A program made the position numbers and the translations under genes. Below, piece after piece: positions 32,790 through 38,346 of a stretch of DNA of 38,346 nucleotides. Within the stretch, counting starts at the first letter, position 1, and each line of letters opens with the position of its first letter. This DNA is from Thermoproteota archaeon (GTDB lineage: Archaea; Korarchaeota; Korarchaeia; Korarchaeales; Korarchaeaceae): the NCBI GenBank assembly GCA_027061785.1, contig JAMOVA010000017.1, forward strand, positions 24,001-62,346. The letters run 5' to 3'. Below the pieces are notes generated by a model. The model was not told the origin of the DNA and did not search any database. It saw only the letters and a program-made list of their open reading frames with translations.

Positions 32790-34508
32790 TTGGCTGAGAT
32801 AGTGACTACGGATGTAGTTGTTATCGGATCAGGCTTAGCCGGTCTCAGAGCTTCTATTGAAGCTGCTAGGAGGAGTGAAGGTAAACTGGACATAGCCGTA
32901 TTGACGAAGGTTCATGCGATGAGGTCCCACTCCGTCGCATACGCTGGAGGGACCGGCGCAGCCCTCTACCATGATGAGGGTGATAGTTACGACCTTCACG
33001 CTTATGACACGATAAAGGGCGCAGCATGGCTAGCTGACCAGGATGCTGTGGAACTTTTCGTCAGATTGGCACCACAGGAGATCTATCAGCTCGAGCATTG
33101 GGGAATGCCTTGGGCTAGGAGACCTGATGGAAGGATAGCCCAGAGAAAGTTCGGCGGACACAGCTTTCCGAGGGCTTGCTTCGCTGCCGATAAGACTGGC
33201 CTCTATGCGATGCAAACCTTGTACGACACTGCCCTGAAGTACGACAACATAAAGTTCTACCACGAATTCTACGTGACATCTCTCCTAGTTAATAACGGTG
33301 AATTCGTGGGAGTCACGGCCATTGAGCTGAAGACCGGTGACTTCTACGTCTTCAAAGCCAAAGCAGGTGTACTTGCCACGGGAGGCGCCGGTAGACTTTA
33401 TCCTTTCACCACCTATTCGCACTCGTCAACTGCTGACGGGATGGCCATGGCTTACAGGGCCGGGTTATCGCTGAAAGATATGGAATTCTTCCAGTTCCAC
33501 CCGACCGGTCTGGTACCATCAGGTATCCTAATATCGGAGGCCGCAAGGGGAGAGGGAGGTTATCTGATAAACAACAAAGGAGAGAGGTTCATGAAGAACT
33601 ACGCCCCTGAGAGGATGGAATTGGCGCCTAGAGATGTGGTGTCCAAGGCTGAGATGACCGAGATACTGGAAGGCAGAGGCTTTAAAGGTCCAGGAGGCCT
33701 GGACTATGTTCTATTAGATTTGAGGCACTTAGGAGAGGACAGGATAGATGAGAGGCTACCTCATATAAGAGAGCTGGCCATAAGGTTCGCGGGTGTCGAC
33801 CCAGTTGAGGAGCCGATGCCTGTTAGGCCCGTGGCCCATTACAGCATGGGAGGCGTGCACACCAACATATACGGGGCCACTCCGGCTAAGGGACTGTGGG
33901 CGGCCGGAGAAGTCGCCTGCGTGAGCCTCCATGGAGCCAACAGGCTGGGAACCAACTCGTCCTCGGACTGCTTGGTCTACGGTATGCTGACCGGCAGGCA
34001 AGCAGCTGATTATGCAATGAAGGCAGGACAGAGGGATGTTCCTATGGAGAAAGTGAATGAGGAGGAGAAGAGGATATTCGACCGCATACTCAGGGGATCC
34101 ACGGGGGAGAATCCCTACCACATAAGGAGGGAGATGCAGGACACCATGGGTAAGCATGTATATGTGTTTAGAGATGAGAAGGGTCTAAAGGAGGCTATCA
34201 AGAAACTTAAGGAACTTAGGCAGAGGTTCGGTGAGGGTCATGTGGCCGATAAGGACAGGGAGTACAACATAAACCTGATACACGTATTGGAGCTTGATGC
34301 GATGTTGGAGATAGCCTATGTTGTGGCTATGGCCGCTTTAAACAGAACTGAGACCAGAGGTGCTCATACCAGACTCGACTATCCAAAGAGAGACGATGAG
34401 AATTGGCTTAAGCACACGATGATAGCTAGAGGAGCCGATGGAGAGCCTCAGTTCAGTTACATCCCTGTTGTGATAACCAAGTGGCCTCCCACTGAGAGGA
34501 AGTATTAG
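32790..34508 (+). CDS. sdhA: Succinate dehydrogenase/fumarate reductase flavoprotein subunit
   Basis: This 572-residue catalytic subunit interconverts succinate and fumarate. It has the FAD motif VVIGSGLAGLRASIEAA, covalent-FAD histidine His47 in RSHSVAYAGG, the substrate-site segment FQFHPTGLVPSG, RGEGGYLIN, HYSMGGVHTN, and the C-terminal RTETRGAH with its active-site arginine. Start TTG 32790 follows a GGGAGGT site and a hairpin that overlaps it. It is first in an operon A-C-D-B. The direction of reaction cannot be decided from the sequence. Confidence 0.96.
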   Translation: MAEIVTTDVVVIGSGLAGLRASIEAARRSEGKLDIAVLTKVHAMRSHSVAYAGGTGAALYHDEGDSYDLHAYDTIKGAAWLADQDAVELFVRLAPQEIYQLEHWGMPWARRPDGRIAQRKFGGHSFPRACFAADKTGLYAMQTLYDTALKYDNIKFYHEFYVTSLLVNNGEFVGVTAIELKTGDFYVFKAKAGVLATGGAGRLYPFTTYSHSSTADGMAMAYRAGLSLKDMEFFQFHPTGLVPSGILISEAARGEGGYLINNKGERFMKNYAPERMELAPRDVVSKAEMTEILEGRGFKGPGGLDYVLLDLRHLGEDRIDERLPHIRELAIRFAGVDPVEEPMPVRPVAHYSMGGVHTNIYGATPAKGLWAAGEVACVSLHGANRLGTNSSSDCLVYGMLTGRQAADYAMKAGQRDVPMEKVNEEEKRIFDRILRGSTGENPYHIRREMQDTMGKHVYVFRDEKGLKEAIKKLKELRQRFGEGHVADKDREYNINLIHVLELDAMLEIAYVVAMAALNRTETRGAHTRLDYPKRDDENWLKHTMIARGADGEPQFSYIPVVITKWPPTERKY

Positions 34509-34518
34509 GGTGGGATTT

Positions 34519-34941
34519 ATGGAGGCTGAGAGCGAGTTTAAGGAGTATTATGCGAAAAATATGAGAGGTATTTCCGGCTGGTTCAAGGTCAGGGCCTACA
34601 CCATCGAGAGATGGCTTTACGCTGCCCATAGGATAACTGGGATCCTTATAGTCCTGTTCATATTGGCTCATTTCTACAGTACAGGTTGGCATCCCGGGCT
34701 GTGGTGGGATGCCCTGCTCGGCGTCATCGTAACCTTCCACACGGCCAATGGAATAAGACTCATATTGGCGGAGCTGGGATTCGCTGTAGGGAAGCCTCTT
34801 CTGATTAAAAAGCCATCTCAGAGACCGGTATCCATCGAAGGAGTCCAGAGATACGTAGTAGTGTTTGCGCTTGTGCTGTTCATCGTTCTCGCGGCCATCT
34901 GGGCTTACTACGCGATTATAGTTCAACCGATGATGGGGTGA
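34519..34941 (+). CDS. sdhC: Succinate dehydrogenase cytochrome b subunit (SdhC)
   Basis: This 140-residue membrane anchor has three helices (about residues 35-55, 70-92 and 115-135). ERWLYAAHRITGILIVLFILAH and VIVTFHTANGIRLILAELG carry the serine/arginine-type quinone-site residues and the likely haem-ligand histidine of SdhC. ATG 34519 is preceded by GGTGGG at five bases; GTG 34510 is the far end of the frame. The next gene begins within a few bases of its stop. Confidence 0.9.
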   Translation: MEAESEFKEYYAKNMRGISGWFKVRAYTIERWLYAAHRITGILIVLFILAHFYSTGWHPGLWWDALLGVIVTFHTANGIRLILAELGFAVGKPLLIKKPSQRPVSIEGVQRYVVVFALVLFIVLAAIWAYYAIIVQPMMG

Positions 34942-34946
34942 TTGCC

Positions 34947-35267
34947 ATGAGAGAGTCCACCATCATGTTCTTTCACTATATTACTGCCATCCTGATAGCC
35001 ATCACTGGATTGATCCATCTGCTGGCGAACAATGAGCCTGTCATCGGTGCGGTCATAAAGGCCAATCCTGTACTTTACTTCGGTAATATGGCAGTATTCT
35101 TGGCCGCTCTCCTCTATCACGCCTTCAATGGGGTAAGGGTGATACTGATCGAGATGGTACCTGATAGGTGCTGGACCAAGTGGATCAGCTGGGCCGTACT
35201 GATAGTGGGCATAGTTACCTACGCAGTGGGCCTGCAAGTGCTGATGGTCGCCCTCGGGTTCGCATGA
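34947..35267 (+). CDS. sdhD: Succinate dehydrogenase membrane anchor (SdhD)
   Basis: This 106-residue protein has three membrane helices and contributes the second half of the quinone/haem site. The segment LAALLYHAFNGVRVILIEMV matches the SdhD signature, with its histidine as likely haem ligand. ATG 34947 is preceded by GGTGATT; an upstream in-frame GTG 34938 overlaps the sdhC stop as GTGA and is the alternative start. Confidence 0.88.
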   Translation: MRESTIMFFHYITAILIAITGLIHLLANNEPVIGAVIKANPVLYFGNMAVFLAALLYHAFNGVRVILIEMVPDRCWTKWISWAVLIVGIVTYAVGLQVLMVALGFA

Positions 35268-35279
35268 GGAGGTGATTTT

Positions 35280-36152
35280 ATGGCTTCAGAGGAAGCTAAG
35301 GAGTATGTTCTTCCGCCTGAGGTGCTCGAGGAAACCATGAGGGCCTCTGAAGAGCTCTGGAAGCCCGTTAGGAAGATAAAGTTCAGGATCTATAAGTACA
35401 ATCCAAAGAAAGATTACGCACCTCATTGGGAAGAGCACGAACTGGAAGTTTCCAGGGGAATGACTGTCTTAGACGCTCTGTTGATAATAAAAGGTGAGAT
35501 GGATCACTCCCTAGGGGTAAGATATTCGTGTAGAATGGGACTCTGTGGATCGTGTGCCATGATGATAAACGGTAAACAAATGCTGGCCTGCCAGACTAGA
35601 GTTTTAGAGGCCGCTGGAAACGGTGATGTCGTTGAGTTGAGGCCATTAGATAACTTCCCCGTTGAGAGAGACCTGGCAGCTGATTTCACATCTTTCTTCG
35701 AGAAGCACAAGTCGGTTAAGCCTTGGATAATAAGGAACGATGATATCGAGCTGAATAATCCTACCGGCCCCTACAAGCAGACGGTCGATGAGTACGCTAG
35801 ATACTACCAGTTCACCGATTGCATAAAGTGCGGGGCATGTCTGTCCGCCTGCCCGACCGCTGCCACGGATTACGAGTACCTAGGACCTCAAGCCCTAGCT
35901 CAGGCGTACAGGTATATGGTGGATACTAGGGACGATGGTCTCGATGTGAGGATACCAATAGTGGACACTGAGCATGGATGCTGGCGCTGCCACTTCGCCG
36001 CCTCCTGCTCAGACGTATGCCCAAGGGGAGTGGATCCTGCTCAGGGAATACAGCTCCTGAAAAGGCTCCTAATAAAGAGGAAGTTCGGTTACAAGCCGCA
36101 CAAACCAGCCGAGGCCCTTCCGGCCAAGGTCAAGGCAGAGAAGAAGGAGTGA
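35280..36152 (+). CDS. sdhB: Succinate dehydrogenase/fumarate reductase iron-sulfur subunit
   Basis: This 290-residue subunit passes electrons from flavin to the membrane through three clusters. The 2Fe-2S site has Cys84, Cys89, Cys92 and Cys104 (CRMGLCGSC). The 4Fe-4S site has Cys181, Cys184, Cys187 and Cys247. The third site has Cys191, Cys237 and Cys243 (RCHFAASCSDVCPRGVDP), the standard 3Fe-4S arrangement. An extra Cys234 just before it (GCWRC) is unusual and worth noting. A lysine-rich tail follows. ATG 35280 has a near-perfect ribosome-binding site, GGAGGTGAT. It is the last gene of the operon. Confidence 0.96.
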   Translation: MASEEAKEYVLPPEVLEETMRASEELWKPVRKIKFRIYKYNPKKDYAPHWEEHELEVSRGMTVLDALLIIKGEMDHSLGVRYSCRMGLCGSCAMMINGKQMLACQTRVLEAAGNGDVVELRPLDNFPVERDLAADFTSFFEKHKSVKPWIIRNDDIELNNPTGPYKQTVDEYARYYQFTDCIKCGACLSACPTAATDYEYLGPQALAQAYRYMVDTRDDGLDVRIPIVDTEHGCWRCHFAASCSDVCPRGVDPAQGIQLLKRLLIKRKFGYKPHKPAEALPAKVKAEKKE

Positions 36153-36207
36153 TCCCCCTTTCCCTTTCTCTTCTTTTGATTTGGTCTGGGATCCCTTAGG
36201 CACTCCA

Positions 36208-36215
36208 TTTATTAG
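36208..36215 (+). promoter_or_regulatory. TATA box of the C/D box sRNA
   Basis: TTTATTAG is centred 26 bases before 36237, the first base of the predicted sRNA terminal stem. Confidence 0.6.
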
Positions 36216-36236
36216 GTTGATCGCCTAGGGGCATTA

Positions 36237-36296
36237 GGGGGAATGAGGTAGGATCAACCGGCTGACAGGTGATGACTTTGCCGAGTCCCGACCCCC
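36237..36296 (+). ncRNA. C/D box guide sRNA with two rRNA-directed guides
   Basis: The 60-base element begins GGGGG and ends CCCCC (36237-36241 with 36292-36296), which form the terminal stem. Boxes in order: C as ATGAGGT (36243-36249, two deviations from RTGATGA), D' CTGA (36262-36265), three-base spacer, C' GTGATGA (36269-36275, perfect), D as CCGA (36288-36291, one deviation). Both guides are exactly 12 bases. The D' guide AGGATCAACCGG is the exact complement of CCGGTTGATCCT, the conserved 5' end of archaeal 16S rRNA. The D guide complements GACTCGGCAAAG, which resembles a conserved 23S segment before the CCGUAACUUCGGGA motif. By the box-plus-five rule the 16S target would be the U of CCGGU. 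Confidence 0.88.
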
Positions 36297-36298
36297 TT

Positions 36299-36308
36299 CG
36301 ATATAAAA
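36299..36308 (+). promoter_or_regulatory. Strong TATA-like box without an annotated gene downstream
   Basis: GATATAAAAA would start rightward transcription near 36330, towards the inverted-repeat-flanked segment. In the present orientation only an 11-codon frame (36357-36392, MWPYYSHPTIV) and an ATG-GCC-TAG triplet run follow. Confidence 0.4.
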
Positions 36309-36391
36309 AGCCCTTTATAAGGGAGCCAGAACTCATATTCACGAAGGTAATAGGGGATGTGGCCATACTATTCTCACCCGACCATTGTATA

Positions 36392-36406
36392 GGTGGTTGG
36401 ATGGCC
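36392..36406 (+). repeat. Left copy of 15-base perfect inverted repeat
   Basis: GGTGGTTGGATGGCC lies here and, reverse-complemented, at 36598-36612. Reading rightward, the copy continues with TAG, so it gives ATG-GCC-stop. Confidence 0.9.
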
Positions 36407-36603
36407 TAGGCCCCAGTCGCCGCCACGGCTGGGGCCTCAACTTTTCCCTGTTTCATGGACTTAATGTAATAGTTTATTAGGTAGGTTACTGTATCTTCCA
36501 AGGAGAGCGTTAGTCCTGTCTCCTCGCCTATTATCTTCCGCACTTCCTCTAATTTTTCCCTTGTGCGCCTTCTGATCGAGAGAGTGGTCCACTCACTGGC
36601 CAT
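36406..36603 (-). CDS. Small ribbon-helix-helix-like DNA-binding or antitoxin-type protein
   Basis: This 65-residue protein begins ASEWTTLSIRRRTREKLEEV, a short beta-strand with alternating residues followed by a helix. A second helix follows (SLEDTVTYLINYYIKSM), the pattern of ribbon-helix-helix proteins, which bind palindromes as dimers and are common antitoxins and regulators on archaeal mobile elements. The tail EAPAVAATGA is disordered. A minus-strand TATA (within 36627-36640) lies about 29 bases before ATG 36603. A 15-base palindrome (36612-36626) lies between them. The start codon is inside one arm of a 15-base inverted repeat, and the stop touches the other arm. A perfect 9-base hairpin (36408-36416 with 36429-36437) covers its 3' end. 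Confidence 0.75.
   Translation of the reverse strand: MASEWTTLSIRRRTREKLEEVRKIIGEETGLTLSLEDTVTYLINYYIKSMKQGKVEAPAVAATGA
36408..36437. terminator. GC-rich hairpin at the 3' end of the small RHH gene
   Basis: AGGCCCCAG (36408-36416) pairs perfectly with CTGGGGCCT (36429-36437). It spans the last codons and stop of the minus-strand gene and could end or stabilise its transcript. Confidence 0.5.
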
Positions 36604-36612
36604 CCAACCACC
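36598..36612 (-). repeat. Right copy of 15-base perfect inverted repeat
   Basis: This is the reverse complement of 36392-36406. It contains the start codon and second codon of the RHH gene and its upstream GGTGGTTGG. Confidence 0.9.
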
Positions 36613-36626
36613 ATTAGTTACTAATG
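36612..36626. promoter_or_regulatory. Palindromic operator of the small RHH gene
   Basis: CATTAGT-T-ACTAATG is a perfect 7-base inverted repeat with a one-base centre. It lies between the TATA box and the start codon, where a repressor would block initiation. Confidence 0.6.
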
Positions 36627-36642
36627 CAAAATAAATATAAAC

Positions 36643-37821
36643 TTATCGACCCCTCCTCCGGCGCCTCCAGAATTCTCTATAGACTTGGCGAACATGCTCT
36701 GGCCTCAGTCGGATGTAAATGCCAGTAGTCTCAAGCCTTTCATGGCCCATGATGTGTTGGATGTCTTGAATGGGAATGCCAAGCTCGGCCATGTGTGTAG
36801 CTAAGCTCTTTCTCAGATCAGTGCTCCTGAATTTGATACCCGCTCTCTCGCTGATTTGCTCAATCATTCTGAATAACACCTTGACTGAGGGATGGAAGAC
36901 GAAATCGCCTCTCGTAGCTCTCTTCTCTCGCTTCAATTGCTTCAGAACCCTTGCTGTCTCATCATCGAAGAACACTATGCGGTCCTTATGGCCTTTTCCC
37001 GATCTTATCACAGCCTGATTGAGCCTGAAATCTAAGTCCTTCCAAAGGAGATGAGTGCACTCTCCGATCCTAGTCCCAGAGGCGTAGATGAACCTGACTA
37101 GGGCGTAATGTTCTAGACTGATCTGCTGTGCGGCCTCGAATATGTGTTCTATGTCCTGGATAGATAGAGCTGTAGGCAGCTTCTTCTCTCGTTTGGGGCT
37201 CTTTATCCCGCGAAAGGGGTTGTTAGCGATCTTGTACTTCCAGGCTAAGAACTCATAGAATTTCCTGAGGTCATTAATCCATGCGCCTAAAGCTCTGGGC
37301 TTGAGCTGATCCGAGCGATGGCCGCGCCCAGGTCGATGCTTCACCTCTAGGAGAAACATCCTAGCATCATCTTCAGTCGCGAAGAGGGGATCGATCTCTC
37401 GGAGGTGGCACCACTCGAGCCACTTCTTCGCATGCAATTTGTACACATAGATGGTGCGGGGCGCTAGGCCCTCCAATTCCAACCATTCACCGAACTCCCT
37501 AATGAGCTCTTCTTCGCTCTCCTCGATTCTTGGCAGTAGGTTTTGGGGAACATCATAACCGATCTCCCGCAGAAACCTCACGAACTGCATGATTGCTGAT
37601 CTGATGTTCTCTTTGCTCCTAGGGGAGACATCGAGGCCCTGAAGGTGCGCCTCCAATGCCTCTTTCGAGATGACCCCACCCCTCTCCTCCAAGAATTTCC
37701 TTGTATGGGAAAGAATGAAGCTCCTCCTAGCCCTCGAAAGGCCCCTTCCCATCAACCATCCCTTGAATTGGTTAAGCAGTTCAGCTATTTCCGTCGACTT
37801 CAGCGTTAGTTTGTCCCTCAC
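36643..37821 (-). CDS. Tyrosine recombinase (phage integrase family)
   Basis: This 392-residue recombinase has the C-terminal catalytic domain (about 215-392) with Arg251 (SGTRIGE), Lys276/279 (GKGHKD), Arg337 (TDLRKSLATH), His360 (IMGHERLETT) and nucleophile Tyr369 (GIYIRL). The usual first histidine of HxLR is Thr334 here, a tolerated change. The N-terminus appears to hold two SAM-like core-binding domains in tandem (about 12-92 and 105-205) instead of one. The basic end RRRRRGR is unusual. The start is GTG 37821. It lies between two ribbon-helix-helix genes, typical of an integrated element. It could mediate integration, or invert the nearby 15-base-repeat segment. Confidence 0.92.
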   Translation of the reverse strand: MRDKLTLKSTEIAELLNQFKGWLMGRGLSRARRSFILSHTRKFLEERGGVISKEALEAHLQGLDVSPRSKENIRSAIMQFVRFLREIGYDVPQNLLPRIEESEEELIREFGEWLELEGLAPRTIYVYKLHAKKWLEWCHLREIDPLFATEDDARMFLLEVKHRPGRGHRSDQLKPRALGAWINDLRKFYEFLAWKYKIANNPFRGIKSPKREKKLPTALSIQDIEHIFEAAQQISLEHYALVRFIYASGTRIGECTHLLWKDLDFRLNQAVIRSGKGHKDRIVFFDDETARVLKQLKREKRATRGDFVFHPSVKVLFRMIEQISERAGIKFRSTDLRKSLATHMAELGIPIQDIQHIMGHERLETTGIYIRLRPEHVRQVYREFWRRRRRGR

Positions 37822-37860
37822 AAGTGGTGAAAGTTACGTGAAAACTAATCCTTTACTTTT

Positions 37861-37909
37861 GCCATTACCCCCAAGTTTGTGGGCAATGGGTATCAGAGTA
37901 CCCAATGCG
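37861..37909. repeat. Dif-like near-palindrome and related half-sites upstream of the recombinase
   Basis: GGCAATGGGTA-TCAGAG-TACCCAATGCG (37882-37909) has 11-base arms that match at 9 positions, around a 6-base centre. This is the geometry of Xer/tyrosine-recombinase core sites. A third related half-site, GCCATTACCC, lies at 37861-37870. It may be a crossover site or a recombinase operator. Confidence 0.45.
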
Positions 37910-37920
37910 GACTCGAGGCC

Positions 37921-37982
37921 TTATTAAGTCTTAATAAGCTTATTAAATTCCGCACTTATTAACTCTTAATAGGTGTTAATAG
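37921..37982. promoter_or_regulatory. Stacked palindromic operators before the RHH gene
   Basis: Overlapping palindromes TTATTAAG-T-CTTAATAA (37921-37937) and TTAATAAGCTTATTAA (37931-37946, perfect) are followed by the imperfect TTATTAACTCTTAATA (37956-37971) and another GTTAATAG half-site. The array ends two bases before ATG 37984 and likely binds several RHH dimers. Confidence 0.6.
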
Positions 37983-37983
37983 G

Positions 37984-38304
37984 ATGGGTAGGAAGGTCCT
38001 CTCCATCTCGCTCCCCGAGGAGCTGATTGTTGAGCTGAAAAGCAGGGCTGAATCTGAGGGCCTCTCGCTCTCAAAATTTGTAGAAAAGCTGCTCAGAGAG
38101 GCGTTGAAAGAGAGGAAGCCTGAGAGGATAGAGGTAGTTGAAATCCCCACCGACTTAGAGGCGAGAATCGCTAGAATAGAGGCCGAGATAAGAGCGATAT
38201 GGAAGAAGTTCGAGGAGCTCGAAGAGGAGGAGACTATGAAAGAGATCTTCCAAGGCTTCAGCGAGTTCTTAGAACAGCGAGAACAAGAGGGGGAGGAGGA
38301 TTAG
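37984..38304 (+). CDS. CopG/ribbon-helix-helix protein with acidic coiled-coil tail
   Basis: This 106-residue protein begins MGRKVLSISLPEELIVELKS and continues LSLSKFVEKLLREAL, a clear ribbon-helix-helix domain in the first 45 residues. The remainder is a charged coiled coil (DLEARIARIEAEIRAIWKKF and an acidic end), which may oligomerise or hold a partner protein. The multiple palindromes directly upstream suggest it represses itself. A GGGAGGAGG site at its end serves the next gene, which starts two bases after its stop, so the two form an operon, possibly of toxin-antitoxin or plasmid-maintenance type. Confidence 0.88.
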   Translation: MGRKVLSISLPEELIVELKSRAESEGLSLSKFVEKLLREALKERKPERIEVVEIPTDLEARIARIEAEIRAIWKKFEELEEEETMKEIFQGFSEFLEQREQEGEED

Positions 38305-38305
38305 G

Positions 38306-38346
38306 ATGGAATGGGAGGAATTGAAGGAAAAGATGAAAGAAAAATT
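38306..38346 (+). CDS. Start of an unidentified gene, cut by the window end
   Basis: ATG 38306 follows a GGGAGGAGG ribosome-binding site. Thirteen residues are visible, MEWEELKEKMKEK, a charged helix. It is co-directional with, and immediately downstream of, the RHH gene, so it is probably its operon partner. Nothing more can be said. Confidence 0.6.
   Translation, partial: MEWEELKEKMKEK

Noticed and set aside
1-38346. CRISPR array or cas genes
   Set aside because: I saw no regularly spaced direct repeats of 24-40 bases and no Cas-like protein.
36153-38346. Insertion sequence with transposase
   Set aside because: The recombinase is of the tyrosine integrase type, and no DDE or HUH transposase is present. 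The 15-base inverted repeats could be termini of a tiny non-autonomous element, but no target-site duplication was seen next to them.

Overview
The window is from an archaeon, very probably a thermophile of the TACK side of the tree. It carries an archaeal histone, deoxyhypusine synthase, NreA, Trm112, a THUMP methyltransferase, a digeranylgeranyl-reductase-like flavoprotein, a tRNA-Tyr with an intron bounded by a bulge-helix-bulge motif, and TATA boxes about 25-30 bases before many start codons (leaderless or short-leader mRNAs). Arginine codons are mostly AGG/AGA, and GTG and TTG starts are common. I cannot fix the lineage from this window; a korarchaeal or related origin would fit.

Layout. 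1-7016: a KptA/Tpt1 RNA 2'-phosphotransferase cut by the window edge, a histone, an ADP-forming acyl-CoA synthetase alpha subunit, and an ABC exporter operon (ATPase, ABC-2 permease, very large exported CARDB/NEW3-type protein). 7150-9339: a three-gene operon of unknown role ending in a coiled-coil winged-helix protein, then NreA. 9340-15351: geranylgeranyl-reductase-like protein, ArsR regulator with adenosine-specific kinase, an RNase HIII-like enzyme, and a second CARDB/NEW3 exported protein divergent from a second ABC ATPase/permease pair. 15408-23654: housekeeping genes (flavin oxidoreductase, Nudix, zinc-ribbon membrane protein, DUF1512-like protein, deoxyhypusine synthase, HAD phosphatases, membrane-bound HTH regulator, Trm112, macrodomain) and tRNA-Tyr. 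23845-29449: a pair of dolichol-kinase-like membrane proteins, THUMP methyltransferase, DegT aminotransferase and CTP synthase.

29572-36152 is a respiratory island: a Rieske/cytochrome b operon, headed by a 57-residue membrane protein, is transcribed away from a complete succinate dehydrogenase/fumarate reductase operon (A-C-D-B). The two share a 230-base control region. Together they would move electrons between succinate/fumarate, the quinone pool and a downstream acceptor that is not in this window.

36153-38346 is the most unusual part. A C/D box sRNA at 36237-36296 has near-ideal geometry. One of its guides is an exact 12-base complement of the conserved 5' end of archaeal 16S rRNA, and the other resembles the complement of a conserved 23S segment. 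Next is a small ribbon-helix-helix-like gene enclosed by a perfect 15-base inverted repeat that contains its own start codon. It lies beside a tyrosine recombinase with what looks like a duplicated N-terminal DNA-binding domain, a dif-like 26-base near-palindrome, and a second ribbon-helix-helix gene preceded by stacked palindromes. I read this as the edge of an integrative element, possibly with a small invertible regulatory switch.
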